From the NCBI GenBank assembly GCA_038746605.1, contig JBCDKM010000022.1, forward strand, positions 1-64,000: DNA of 64,000 bases. The letters are read 5' to 3'. Within the stretch, counting starts at the first letter, position 1, and each line of letters begins with the position of its first letter. The position numbers and the translations under genes were made by a program. Below the pieces are notes generated by a model, which was not told the origin of the DNA, ran no database searches, and saw only the letters and a list, made by a program, of their open reading frames with translations. This document shows positions 9,778-18,271 of the stretch, piece after piece. This DNA is from Rubricoccus sp038746605 (GTDB lineage Bacteria; Bacteroidota; Rhodothermia; Rhodothermales; Rubricoccaceae).

Positions 9778-10581
9778 CTAGAGCGGGGCGGCTTCGGCTC
9801 GCCAGCCGCCGCCCGCGACGGTCTCCACGAAGGCGCCCGGCGTGCTCGTGGAGTGGTAGAAGAGGAGCAAGTCGCCGTGCTCGGCAGCGTTCGCGATGAG
9901 GCGATCTCGCCAGTCCTGGGCGGCCTTGCCGTCTACGTCGTACTTGGCCTGGAAGCGGCGCGTGACCTGGCTCGGCCCCGCGAGGATGTCGCCCGCGAAG
10001 ACGGCCGCAAGCCCGCCGCCGGGGCCATCGGCGAGGAGGCGGATGAGTTGGTGCGCACCCGTGTGCCCGCCCGTGATCTCGACCTCGATCTCGTCGGTCA
10101 CGGCGCCGTCCCCGTCCAGCACACGGAGTTGCCCCTCGCGCTCCAACACCTCTGCTACGAGATCGCGCACCCGTGCGCTCTCCCCGCGATAGCCCTCGGC
10201 GGTCAGTTCGGCGCCCTGCACCACGTACTCGGCGTGCGGGAACGTCGCCCGGTAGTCCGTTCCGACGGGCGTGACGGCGCCGCCTGCGTGATCGAGGTGG
10301 AGATGAGAGAAGAGGACGCCGGTCACGTCCTCGGGGCGCACGCCGTGCCGCGCGAGGCCGTCACCGATAACCTCGGTGCCGCGCCCCTCGGCCCAGGAGC
10401 CGAGGCCGGTGTCGAGGAGGAGCGTCTCGCTGGGGGTCCGCACGAGGAAGGGGCAGACGGAGACGAAGAGGGTGCCGGGCGGGAGCGGATCGCCCTCGGC
10501 GTGGGGCACGAACCGCTTGTCTAGGCCGACGGTGAAGCGGCCCTCGGGGAGGGCGTAGATCTCGAGCGCGCCGAACTGCAT
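9778..10581 (-). CDS. Metallo-beta-lactamase-fold hydrolase
   Basis: 267 residues, ATG 10581. The metal-binding motif HLHLDHAGG is at about residue 95. The second His region is GGHTGAHQ, the Asp ligand lies in VFAGDILAG and the final His in FYHSTSTPG. Such proteins include lactonases, glyoxalase II-like enzymes and quorum-quenching hydrolases; this one has the overall order of AHL-lactonase-like MBL proteins, but the substrate cannot be told. Cytoplasmic (no signal). Confidence 0.85.
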   Translation of the reverse strand: MQFGALEIYALPEGRFTVGLDKRFVPHAEGDPLPPGTLFVSVCPFLVRTPSETLLLDTGLGSWAEGRGTEVIGDGLARHGVRPEDVTGVLFSHLHLDHAGGAVTPVGTDYRATFPHAEYVVQGAELTAEGYRGESARVRDLVAEVLEREGQLRVLDGDGAVTDEIEVEITGGHTGAHQLIRLLADGPGGGLAAVFAGDILAGPSQVTRRFQAKYDVDGKAAQDWRDRLIANAAEHGDLLLFYHSTSTPGAFVETVAGGGWRAEAAPL

Positions 10582-10670
10582 GGGGTGTGGGAGGCCGTCT
10601 GCCCAGAGGGTCGCATGCGGCGGCTGTCCACACTGGGGACAGCGTGTGGATTGTGCGCCACCGGCTCCGT

Positions 10671-10704
10671 CCGCCTCGGTGACTCCAGGGACCTACCGAG
10701 GCAG
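10671..10704. repeat. CCGCCTCGG palindrome, long-loop class
   Basis: The right arm is CCGAGGCAG with one mismatch. It lies upstream of the MBL gene at 10581, so it is not positioned as that gene's terminator. Confidence 0.7.
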
Positions 10705-10806
10705 GCGAGGCTGGTGCTTGTGGACTGCGAGCACCGACTGTCCCACGCCGTCTACCCCTGGATCACCAACAACGGATGGGCCTCTCAATCGAGCCCTCGC
10801 CCCCCG

Positions 10807-10840
10807 CAGCGTCATTCCCGACTTGATCGGGAATCCAGAG
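10807..10840 (+). repeat. REP-like element, left half of inverted pair
   Basis: CAGCGTCATTCCCG then a 6-nt loop, then CGGGAATCCAGAG; ATTCCCG/CGGGAAT forms an internal hairpin. The inverted partner lies at 10950. Confidence 0.75.
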
Positions 10841-10949
10841 TATCGGGGATGCCTCACACGGCGACCGCCATCACCTCGGGCGGGCGCACTGGGTAGGGCA
10901 GTTTCCTCCCTGGAGCTATCGAGGCGGAGGACTCTGCTGGTGCTCGCCA

Positions 10950-10982
10950 CTCTGGATTCCCGCATTCGCGGGAATGACGCTG
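10950..10982 (-). repeat. REP-like element, right half of inverted pair
   Basis: The reverse complement of this segment matches the left element, differing only in the hairpin loop. The pair brackets ~110 bp, the arrangement of a BIME or a small MITE. Confidence 0.75.
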
Positions 10983-11070
10983 TAGAGAAGCGATACGAAC
11001 AGCCGTGCATCCTGGCCCCGGACAGAGAGAGGCAGAAGACCGTCCTTCGCGAGAAGAACTCCAGCTAGCC

Positions 11071-11104
11071 CCGCCTCGGCACCCCCATAGAGGCATCGAG
11101 GCGG
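11071..11104. repeat. CCGCCTCGG palindrome, long-loop class
   Basis: The loop holds CCCCCATAGAGG; the right arm is TCGAGGCGG. It is 47 bp beyond the stop of the PPC metallopeptidase gene. Confidence 0.75.
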
Positions 11105-11151
11105 ACGGAGCTAGCCACTGGCGACTGGCCCCTTCCTACTGGCCCAAGGCC

Positions 11152-13719
11152 CTATTCCCCGTACACCAGCCCGAGAAGCCGGTCGAAGGACTTCTCCACC
11201 TGCGCGTACTCCGCCGGGCAGCGGACCGCACGGGACTCCGGCAATCCACCATCGCCGACGTAGCCCTGGTACTTGTCCGGGTCCGAGCCGTAGACGAGGC
11301 AGATCACGTTGTAGAGGCGCTGCGGCCCGAGGGAGTGCTCGCCCGCGTAATCCAGATCCGTAAACGTGCCGTCGGACTGGAGCGCGAGCACCCCGTCGAT
11401 GGCGGCGCGGGCGCCCTTCGTGCCCTGGCGGATGAGCGTCAGCGCGGCGAACTGGTCGGCCACGTCCTCCTCGCGCCCGGTGATAGGGAGGTCGAGTTGG
11501 TGGCGGAGCGCGTGGCCCGCCTCGTGGAGCATGATGAACTCGTAAGCGCCGCTGACCGCCTCCGCCAGCCGGTCCGGCCCCACCTGCGGCTCCAGCACGT
11601 CCGTGAGGTACTCCATCAGCTCGTAGCAGAAGCGGACGCGGCCCTCTACATCGCGGTAGAGGTACTGCGCGTTGATCATGCCGCACTCCTCGAACGAGAC
11701 CGGCACATTGCGCGGCAGCGGGAACGCCTCGTTGAGCGAGGCCACGGTCGTCTCCAGACGGCGAGCAGAGCGGACACGGTCGCGGATGGCATCGTACGCA
11801 TCGGAGGGCTCGTAGCGGATGGGCGCCCATTTGCCCGCGAAGCGCGACGTATTCGTGTTGGCCGTTGGGGGCGGCGCGGAGGCGCGCTCCACCACCACGG
11901 AATACGCCCCGGAGACGCGGGGCAGCAGAGAGTTGGCCTGGATGGCGTAGATGCCACTCCCCCCCACGGTGAACTCGACGCGCGAGTCGGTCCCACCCGC
12001 GCCGTCGTTGTCCCGCGCGATGACTTCCAGGTTTTCGCCTTCGACGGACGCGACAGCGAGATACGTATCGAAGGCGTCGGAGCGGAGCGTCACCGCGACG
12101 CGATCGCCGGGGTTGCCTCGGTAGACGTAGAGGTCAGCGTAGGAGGTGTCCGCGAGGACCGTGTCCGAGGCCTCCAGCACGCCGAGGACGGGCTCGCCGG
12201 TACGGAGGGTCGCGAGGTCGCTGGCGGCATTCGGTGCCGCGTCATCTGGACGCGCGAGGGTGAGCGTGTAGCGGCCCGTCGCCCCCGCCGTGTACGTGTT
12301 CGCGCCGATGACGTAGGTACCGCTGCGGTCCAACGTGGCGCGGATACGCGAGTTGATGCCAGTACCGCCGTCGTCGTCTTCCGCCACGTTTTCTAGCTCG
12401 CCGCCGAAGGCCCGGCGCAGCAAGAGGTACGTATCGAAGTCATCTGAGGAGAGGGAGATCTCGACTTCCTCGCCCGCCGTCCCCTCGAAGGTGTAGAGGT
12501 CGAAATGAGTATTGTCGGCGCTCATCACGGGGTCGTCGCTCGTGAGTTCGCCGGTGACGGTCTCGCCCATCGCGAGGGCGCGGATTCCGGAATCTGGCGC
12601 GCCTCCGCCCAGGCTACGGACCGAAAGGACGTAGCTCCCGCTGAGGCCGGGGGCATAGGTGTTCGCGAGGGCGAAGAAGCGACCGTCCGGGCCCGCCTCG
12701 ACGCGGAGTTGGGCGTCGGTGCCGCCCGCGCCGTCGTCGTCTGAGACCTCCACAGAGAACGCGCCGTCCGGCGTAGTGCCGCCCACGAGGAAGGCGTCGA
12801 AGTCATCGGACGCCAGCGTGATTTCCAGCGCCTCGCCCGCCGACGCCTCGATCTCGTAGAAATCGAAGTACGAGCCGTCACCGAGGCGGTCGTCATCGGA
12901 GCCGAGCGTGCCCGTGACGGAGCCTCCGGGACGGATCACGTCAGCGCTCACCATCGGGCCACCACCGCTGCCCTCCACGGTGAGCGTGTAGCGGCCCATC
13001 GAGCCCGCCGCGTACGAGTTGACGCGGATCGTGTAGCGCCCGCTGAAGCCGACCTCTGCGGTCATCTGCGCGTCAGAGCCGCCGGCGCCGTCGTCATCGG
13101 TCGCGTCCGAGACGAAGCGACCGTTCTCCATGCGCCCGCCGTAGAGAAACGCGTCGAAGTCGGACGACGTGAGCGTGATGGTCAGCGTTTCGCCCGGCGT
13201 GCCCTCGTAGGTGTAGTCGTCGAAGAAGGAGCCATCGGAGAGTTGAGCATCGCTCGCCGTGAGCGCGCCATTGACGGTCTGTCCGGAGCGAATCGTGTTG
13301 TCCGCGACGGGCGTCCCGCCGCCGAGCGAGCGCACGGACAGGACGTAAGCCCCCGTGCCGTCCTGTGCGTAGGTGTTCGCGAAGATCCAGAACTCGCCCG
13401 TCGCGCTGGTGGTGACGGCCAGCCGGGCATCCGTGCCGCCCGCGCTGTCATCGTCCTCTTCGGCGATGCCGAGGGCGTCCGCCTCGGTGAGACCGCCGAT
13501 GAGGTAGGCATCGAAGTCGGACGAGGTGAGCGTGATCTCGATGCTCTCGCCTGCGTCGCCACGGTAGAGGTAGGCGTCATAGAAGCTGTCGTCGGCGTCG
13601 AGGGTGGCGTCACCGGGTTCGAGTTGCCCCTCGATGAAGTCGCCCGCAGAGATCGCCGTCTGGGCGAGCGTGACGGACGGGAAGATCAGGAGGAAGAGCG
13701 CGAGGAGTCGGGTCTGCAT
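11152..13719 (-). CDS. Secreted metallopeptidase: five PPC domains plus DUF4344
   Basis: 855 residues from ATG 13719. The signal peptide is MQTRLLALFLLIFPSVTLAQ. Five bacterial pre-peptidase C-terminal (PPC) repeats of ~115 residues follow, each with a G-L-TSSDFDAYL-type core and a DDDGAGGTDA-type acidic loop. The last ~225 residues resemble DUF4344 putative metallopeptidases: NEAFPLPRNVPVSFEECG, VRFCYELMEYL and the zinc motif HEAGHALRH near residue 730. By family, PPC domains aid secretion or binding and are usually cleaved off; carrying five ahead of the catalytic part is unusual. Probably extracellular or periplasmic. The frame continues upstream to 14379 but has no signal and overlaps queD. 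Confidence 0.85.
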   Translation of the reverse strand: MQTRLLALFLLIFPSVTLAQTAISAGDFIEGQLEPGDATLDADDSFYDAYLYRGDAGESIEITLTSSDFDAYLIGGLTEADALGIAEEDDDSAGGTDARLAVTTSATGEFWIFANTYAQDGTGAYVLSVRSLGGGTPVADNTIRSGQTVNGALTASDAQLSDGSFFDDYTYEGTPGETLTITLTSSDFDAFLYGGRMENGRFVSDATDDDGAGGSDAQMTAEVGFSGRYTIRVNSYAAGSMGRYTLTVEGSGGGPMVSADVIRPGGSVTGTLGSDDDRLGDGSYFDFYEIEASAGEALEITLASDDFDAFLVGGTTPDGAFSVEVSDDDGAGGTDAQLRVEAGPDGRFFALANTYAPGLSGSYVLSVRSLGGGAPDSGIRALAMGETVTGELTSDDPVMSADNTHFDLYTFEGTAGEEVEISLSSDDFDTYLLLRRAFGGELENVAEDDDGGTGINSRIRATLDRSGTYVIGANTYTAGATGRYTLTLARPDDAAPNAASDLATLRTGEPVLGVLEASDTVLADTSYADLYVYRGNPGDRVAVTLRSDAFDTYLAVASVEGENLEVIARDNDGAGGTDSRVEFTVGGSGIYAIQANSLLPRVSGAYSVVVERASAPPPTANTNTSRFAGKWAPIRYEPSDAYDAIRDRVRSARRLETTVASLNEAFPLPRNVPVSFEECGMINAQYLYRDVEGRVRFCYELMEYLTDVLEPQVGPDRLAEAVSGAYEFIMLHEAGHALRHQLDLPITGREEDVADQFAALTLIRQGTKGARAAIDGVLALQSDGTFTDLDYAGEHSLGPQRLYNVICLVYGSDPDKYQGYVGDGGLPESRAVRCPAEYAQVEKSFDRLLGLVYGE

Positions 13720-13848
13720 ACCGGGGGGAAACAGGTGCACGAAGAGGATACTGCGCGGGCGGAACGGCCCGTCTCCCCCATTTGCGGGAGTCCCCCATGC
13801 TTCCCGACGGAGCACTCGGTGAGCGCGACCCGCCCTGCCCGCCTCGGG

Positions 13849-13868
13849 CCCGAGGCGGAGGGAGCCAC
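13849..13868. repeat. CCGCCTCGG palindrome, 2-nt loop
   Basis: Perfect arms around GC. It lies in the divergent region between the PPC metallopeptidase and queD, where termination is not an obvious role. Confidence 0.85.
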
Positions 13869-13923
13869 ACGGAACGCCCGCCCGCGCATGGCGGTAGTCT
13901 CCGCAGAATCGCTCCCACCCCCG

Positions 13924-14337
13924 ATGCCCCTCGTGTACGTCACGCGGAAGGCGCACTTCAACGCCGCCCACCGCCTCCACAACCCCAACCGTCCCGACGA
14001 CTGGAATCGCGAGACGTTCGGCAAATGCAACAGCCCCAACTGGCACGGCCACAACTACGAGCTGGACGTGACCGTCGCGGGCGAGCCAGACCCGGACACG
14101 GGCTTCGTGGTGGATCTCGCGAAGCTCAAGCACGTCATCGAGGAGCGCGTGGTGCAGCCGCTGGACCACAAGAACCTCAACTTGGACGTGCCTTTCCTGG
14201 AGGGTAAGAAGACCTCCACCGAAGTGCTGGCCGTCGCCATCTGGGAGCAACTCGTGGACCACATCCCGAGCGGGCGGCTCCACGAGATTCACCTCCGCGA
14301 GACCCACAACAACAGCGTCGTCTACCGCGGCGAGTAG
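13924..14337 (+). CDS. queD: 6-carboxy-5,6,7,8-tetrahydropterin synthase
   Basis: 137 residues, ATG 13924. PTPS/QueD fold: the zinc histidines are in AHFNAAHRL and WHGHNYEL, the catalytic Cys in KCNSPNWHGH, and the Glu in HLRETHNNSVVY; LDHKNLNLDV is also typical. It converts dihydroneopterin triphosphate to 6-carboxytetrahydropterin, the second step of 7-deazaguanine (queuosine/preQ0) synthesis. folE, which makes the substrate, is 40 bp downstream on the same strand, giving a coherent two-gene unit. It could also act as a PTPS-type enzyme in other pterin routes. Confidence 0.93.
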   Translation: MPLVYVTRKAHFNAAHRLHNPNRPDDWNRETFGKCNSPNWHGHNYELDVTVAGEPDPDTGFVVDLAKLKHVIEERVVQPLDHKNLNLDVPFLEGKKTSTEVLAVAIWEQLVDHIPSGRLHEIHLRETHNNSVVYRGE

Positions 14338-14348
14338 TCTGGCTCCCC

Positions 14349-14368
14349 CCGCCTCGGCCCCGAGGCCG
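14349..14368. repeat. CCGCCTCGG palindrome, 2-nt loop
   Basis: The right arm is CCGAGGCCG with one mismatch. It sits in the 40-bp gap between queD and folE. Confidence 0.7.
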
Positions 14369-14377
14369 ACCCACTCC

Positions 14378-15028
14378 ATGCCTCACGACCCCGACGTGTT
14401 CGGCTCCTCTGACCTCGCGGAGGGGCTCGCTTCCCCCCGCCTCTACGAACGGCGCGATGTCTACCACGCCGAGACGACTGCGGAACTGGCTGATCTGACC
14501 GAGCGCCAGCTCCGGCTCGTCGGCGAGGACCCGGAGCGCGAGGGGCTGCTGAAGACCCCCGAGCGCGTCGCGAAGGCGATGCAGTTCCTCACGCACGGCT
14601 ACCAGCTAGACCCCGAGGCCATCCTGAGGAGTGCTGTCTTCGAGGAGTCCTACTCGGAGATGGTGCTCGTCAAGGACATCGAGGTCTACAGCCTCTGTGA
14701 GCATCATATGCTGCCGTTCTTCGGCAAAGCCCACGTGGCCTACATCCCGAACGGCCGGATCGTCGGGCTCTCCAAGATCCCCCGTGTGGTGGACGTCTTT
14801 GCGCGACGCCTCCAGGTGCAGGAGCGCCTCACGATTCAAGTCCGCGACGCCATCGAGCGCGTGTTGGAGCCGGAGGGGGTCGCGGTGGTTATGGAAGCGC
14901 AGCACCTCTGCATGATGATGCGCGGCGCGGAGAAGCAGAACTCCATGACGACCACCAGCGCCATGAGCGGGGCGTTTCTCGCGCAGCCCGACACTCGGGC
15001 GGAGTTCATGCGCCTGATCGCGGGCTGA
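14378..15028 (+). CDS. folE: GTP cyclohydrolase I
   Basis: 216 residues, ATG 14378. Converts GTP to 7,8-dihydroneopterin triphosphate for folate and 7-deazaguanine synthesis. The zinc ligands are in SLCEHHMLPFFG and in the downstream QHLCMMMRGAEKQ; IVGLSKIPRVVDVFARRLQ and QERLTIQ are family blocks. The length matches bacterial FolE. It lies directly downstream of queD, which consumes its product. Confidence 0.97.
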   Translation: MPHDPDVFGSSDLAEGLASPRLYERRDVYHAETTAELADLTERQLRLVGEDPEREGLLKTPERVAKAMQFLTHGYQLDPEAILRSAVFEESYSEMVLVKDIEVYSLCEHHMLPFFGKAHVAYIPNGRIVGLSKIPRVVDVFARRLQVQERLTIQVRDAIERVLEPEGVAVVMEAQHLCMMMRGAEKQNSMTTTSAMSGAFLAQPDTRAEFMRLIAG

Positions 15029-15034
15029 CTCCCT

Positions 15035-15054
15035 CCGCCTCGGGACCGAGGGGG
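15035..15054. repeat. CCGCCTCGG palindrome, 2-nt loop
   Basis: The right arm is CCGAGGGGG (one mismatch). It begins 6 nt after the folE stop. Confidence 0.7.
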
Positions 15055-15126
15055 ACACCCCCGGCCTCTCGCTCTCCGTACCCTTGGGTTCCATTCCTCT
15101 CGGGTTCCGTTCGCCCTCGCCGCCTC

Positions 15127-16323
15127 ATGACTCGTTTCTCGCTCTTGCTGGTGTTCTTGGTAAGCTGCGATTCTGAGCCTGGTGCCTCTCCCCCACCCGG
15201 GCCTTCTGCCGTCATCCCGGTCGTGCAGGACGATGCTCACGATCCGTCGAGTCTTCAGGAGGTCGCGCCGGGAGTGTACAGCCTCTTTGCCTCGTCCCAC
15301 CCCGACTTCGGCGGGCGTCTCCGGCAGTTCGTGTTGGACACGCACGTAGCGGAGCCCTCGTGGCGACTCGTGGAGCACTGGCCCACGCGCACGCCCCAGA
15401 TGAACATGGAGTGGCATGTCGCGTGGATGGAGCAGTTCGGGTACGACTCGGCGACACAGATCGAGCACACCGAGCTAGCGGCCGTCGCGCCCACGCTCAC
15501 AGGCTCCAGCACGCTCTACTTCCACCTGTACAACCCTCCGGCGCGCGCATGGGCTGCAGAGAATGGAGAAGAGCCCGCGATGTTCGCGGCCCTCTATCGC
15601 GCGACAGCAACCGGGACACCCCCTGCTCAGCAGTGGGCCATGGACCCCACCCCGATCTACTACTCCGATGAAACCACCTGGCGGCGCGGAGGCCCACGGG
15701 CCGTCGACGCGCACGCATGGGAGGATACGGACGGTCAGCAGTACCTGACCTTCGGCTCCTGGGACCCCGCCCAACAGAACGTGATCGCCATCGCCGATCT
15801 CGACGAAACCACGGGCCGAATCGAGGGATGGGACTCTTCGACCCCTGGGTACTATCCAGAGGGAGGCCATCCGTCCATCCACCCCGTCGCGACGTTCGGG
15901 GAGGGGGCACACAGCCTCCGGCACGGCGAGTACTACTACCTGTTCCTCAACCTCGGCGGGTGCTGCAACGGAGTCGAGAGCACATACGAGATCGTCGTGG
16001 GGCGCTCCCGTTCTCTCTACGGGCCGTACGTGGACAATCGAGGGCGCCGCTTCATGGACCGGTACTCTATAGACAGCGATCTCCCTTCCACCGACGCCTT
16101 TCCCGGCACGCCGGTACTCGCGGGTGTTCGTGGGGCGACCCGCTACATCGGTCCCGGACACACGGGCATTCTCCGGCAGGCGGACGGAGCGCTCTGTCTG
16201 TCCTTTCATTTCTACGACGGTGGCGACGGAGGGCGCCCGAAGGTCGCCACGCGGCCCCTCGGATTCGACTCCGACGGATGGCCCGTCGTCTCGTCTGACA
16301 CTGGCTGCTCCCTGGAGCGCTGA
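15127..16323 (+). CDS. GH43-type arabinanase-like lipoprotein
   Basis: 398 residues, ATG 15127. MTRFSLLLVFLVSC is a lipoprotein signal with the lipobox Cys at 14. The C-terminal two thirds carry GH43 five-bladed propeller motifs of endo-1,5-alpha-L-arabinanase type: YYYLFLNLGGCCNGVESTYE, then IVVGRSRSLYGPYVD and YIGPGHTGI. The first acid residue is not where a canonical N-terminal GH43 blade would put it; the ~150-residue N-terminal segment looks unlike GH43, so the activity is uncertain. Expected to be periplasmic or surface-bound, acting on arabinan-like polysaccharide. No neighbouring carbohydrate genes. Confidence 0.7.
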   Translation: MTRFSLLLVFLVSCDSEPGASPPPGPSAVIPVVQDDAHDPSSLQEVAPGVYSLFASSHPDFGGRLRQFVLDTHVAEPSWRLVEHWPTRTPQMNMEWHVAWMEQFGYDSATQIEHTELAAVAPTLTGSSTLYFHLYNPPARAWAAENGEEPAMFAALYRATATGTPPAQQWAMDPTPIYYSDETTWRRGGPRAVDAHAWEDTDGQQYLTFGSWDPAQQNVIAIADLDETTGRIEGWDSSTPGYYPEGGHPSIHPVATFGEGAHSLRHGEYYYLFLNLGGCCNGVESTYEIVVGRSRSLYGPYVDNRGRRFMDRYSIDSDLPSTDAFPGTPVLAGVRGATRYIGPGHTGILRQADGALCLSFHFYDGGDGGRPKVATRPLGFDSDGWPVVSSDTGCSLER

Positions 16324-16355
16324 CTCCCCGCCCGGCTCTCTCCCGGGCTCCCTTC

Positions 16356-16925
16356 ATGTCTACCCTCGTCACCGATAGCCTCCGCGAGCGGTTCGCCACC
16401 TACCGCACGATGGCCGAGCGCGCCCTCGCGCAGGTAGACGACGACGCCTTCTTCCACGCTCTGCCCGGCCTGGACCCGCTCGCCATCCTCGTCAAGCACC
16501 TCGCGGGCAACTACCGCTCCCGCTGGACCGACTTCCGCACCTCTGACGGCGACAAGCCCGATCGCAACCGCGACTCTGAGTTCGACCTCACCGAGGCGGA
16601 CACCCGCGAGGCGCTCATGGCGCGATGGGCGGAGGGCTGGCGTCTCAACCAAGTTGCCCTCGCATCGCTTACAGACGACGATCTAGGCGCCACCATCAGC
16701 ATCCGCGCGGAGCCGCACACCATCGTCGAGGCGCTGAACAGGGCGCTGGCCCACACGGCCTACCACGTCGGGCAGATCGTGCTGCTCGCGAAGCATGCTG
16801 TGGGCGAGGACTGGCAGACGCTCTCCATCGCGCGAGGCCAGTCCGAGCAGTTCCGCGCCGAGATGCTCGCGAAGGCAGAGGCCCGGCACGACACGAACAT
16901 CCCGGGTCTCCCACCCGAGGCATGA
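16356..16925 (+). CDS. DinB-like DUF1572 family protein
   Basis: 189 residues, ATG 16356. It opens with a helical bundle pattern (RFATYRTMAERALAQVDDDAF) and has the family blocks AILVKHLAGNYRSRW and TDFRTSDGDKPDRNRDSE, with a His late in HTAYHVGQIVLLAKH. DinB/YfiT superfamily members are metal-binding four-helix bundles; the function of DUF1572 is not established. Its stop overlaps the start of the next gene by ATGA, so the two are probably translated together. Confidence 0.88.
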   Translation: MSTLVTDSLRERFATYRTMAERALAQVDDDAFFHALPGLDPLAILVKHLAGNYRSRWTDFRTSDGDKPDRNRDSEFDLTEADTREALMARWAEGWRLNQVALASLTDDDLGATISIRAEPHTIVEALNRALAHTAYHVGQIVLLAKHAVGEDWQTLSIARGQSEQFRAEMLAKAEARHDTNIPGLPPEA

Positions 16926-17272
16926 GCGCTCGGCCCCTCAACTACGACGGCCGCCGCTTCGCCTCCGTCGCCACCTCGGACAACGGCGACGTAGACGGCG
17001 CGACGCGCTTCGACTACCGCCAGCGTGGCGACGTGGTCTGGGCTACCTACCAGGGCGGCGGCGTGAAAATGGGAACGCTCATCGCGACGGTGGACGCGCG
17101 CGGCGGGCTGGACATGCGCTACCAACACGTGGACGCCCACGGCGAGATCCGCACCGGCACCTGCCTCAGCGTCCCCGAGGTGCTCCCGGACGGTCGCCTT
17201 CGCCTCCACGAGACCTGGCAATGGACCAGCGGCGACCGCTCCTCGGGGACGTCCACGCTGGAAGAGATCTGA
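16922..17272 (+). CDS. Small conserved protein, translationally coupled to DUF1572 gene
   Basis: 116 residues; ATG 16922 overlaps the previous stop (ATGA). It is a beta-rich domain with LNYDGRRFASVATSDNGDV, WATYQGGGVKMGTL, LDMRYQHVDAHGEI and a conserved tail TWQWTSGDRSSGTSTLEE. I recognise the family by pattern; members are often mislabelled N-acetylglutamate synthase, but no acetyltransferase motifs are present. Function unknown. Confidence 0.8.
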   Translation: MSARPLNYDGRRFASVATSDNGDVDGATRFDYRQRGDVVWATYQGGGVKMGTLIATVDARGGLDMRYQHVDAHGEIRTGTCLSVPEVLPDGRLRLHETWQWTSGDRSSGTSTLEEI

Positions 17273-17277
17273 CTCCG

Positions 17278-17297
17278 CCCGCCTCGGCACCGAGGTA
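17278..17297. repeat. CCGCCTCGG palindrome, 2-nt loop
   Basis: The right arm is CCGAGGTAG. It begins 5 nt after the stop at 17272, in a convergent gap with the SDR gene. Confidence 0.7.
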
Positions 17298-17405
17298 GAC
17301 CGACTGGCAGAGGAGCGGACGGGGTGCCCTTATCCCCCATCCCGCGATCCCCAATCCCGGCGTTCGTGGCACAGAGCCTCCGGCCAGCACCGACCACCGC
17401 ACGCC

Positions 17406-18185
17406 CTACGGCATCGTCAGGCCGCCGTCCACCGCGAGGCTTTGGCCTGTGACGGTGCGGCTGAGGGGACTCGCGAAGAACAGCACCGCGTCCGCGAACT
17501 CCTCCGGGGTAACGGTCTGCTGGAGCGGGGTCGCCTGGCGGACGAACTCGAAGACCTCGTCGGTCGTGACGGCGCTGGCGTCGGTGGTCTGGAGCAGGCC
17601 GCCTGCGACGAGGTTGACGCGGATGCCGTGCGGCCCCATCTCCTTCGCGAGGGTGCGCGTGAGACCCACCAGCCCGGCCTTCGCGGCGGTGTAGTCGTGG
17701 TAGGTCACGACGGGGTTGTACACGAGGTTGGTGCCGACGTGGACCAGCGAGCCGCCGCCCTCTTGCTCGCGCATGACCGGCAGGAGCGCCTGCGCGAGGT
17801 GGAACGCCGCACGAACGGCGCCCTCGTACTGCCCCTGAAAATCCTCCCACGTCGCCGTCTCCACGCCGACGTAGCGCGCGGTCGGGTCGAAGGAGTAGCT
17901 CGGGAGCGCGTTCGAGACCGCGATGTCGACGCGGCCGTACCGTTCCATGGTCGCCGCCACCATCGCGCCGACGGCCTCCCGGTCGGTCACATCGGCCTGG
18001 AAGGCGAACGCTCGGCCACCGGACTGGCGGATGCTCTCCGCGACGATCTCGGCCTTCTCGGCGCTGTTGAGATAGTTGACGCAGACGGCAGCGCCCTCGC
18101 GGGCCAGGGCCTGCGCGATGGCCGCTCCCGCACCACGGGAAGCGCCGGTGACGATGGCGACGGAATCGGACGGGAGGAGAGGCAT
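17406..18185 (-). CDS. SDR-family 3-oxoacyl-ACP reductase-like oxidoreductase
   Basis: 259 residues, ATG 18185. Classical SDR: NAD(P) loop TGASRGAG, acceptor DVTDREAV, active-site YHDYTAAKAG (Tyr-x-x-x-Lys). The usual catalytic Ser region reads VHVGTNLVYNPVVT, so Thr/Asn replace the common Ser; a recognised FabG-like subfamily shows the same. It likely reduces a 3-oxo substrate with NADPH in the cytoplasm; the substrate is unknown. It is divergent from another SDR gene 86 bp away. Confidence 0.85.
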   Translation of the reverse strand: MPLLPSDSVAIVTGASRGAGAAIAQALAREGAAVCVNYLNSAEKAEIVAESIRQSGGRAFAFQADVTDREAVGAMVAATMERYGRVDIAVSNALPSYSFDPTARYVGVETATWEDFQGQYEGAVRAAFHLAQALLPVMREQEGGGSLVHVGTNLVYNPVVTYHDYTAAKAGLVGLTRTLAKEMGPHGIRVNLVAGGLLQTTDASAVTTDEVFEFVRQATPLQQTVTPEEFADAVLFFASPLSRTVTGQSLAVDGGLTMP

Positions 18186-18271
18186 CGGGTCGGGAGAGGA
18201 GAGAGAGCCGGAAGATGCGACGGACCCCTCCCCCCGCCCGCGCGTACCGGCGCTCTTCACCTCATCCTTCC

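Larger units (their letters stand above)
10582..11151. other. 570-bp intergenic region with repeats, no gene
   Basis: No frame here has plausible protein character. It contains two copies of the CCGCCTCGG palindrome (10671-10704 and 11071-11104) and, between them, an inverted pair of ATTCCCG...CGGGAAT hairpins (10807-10840 and 10950-10982). Confidence 0.7.

Noticed and set aside
10580..11068. 162-residue frame in the REP-containing gap
   Set aside because: It spans the repeats, has no family features and would begin inside the opposing start region.
13720..14379. N-terminal extension of the PPC metallopeptidase frame
   Set aside because: The signal peptide begins at 13719, and the extension overlaps queD on the other strand.
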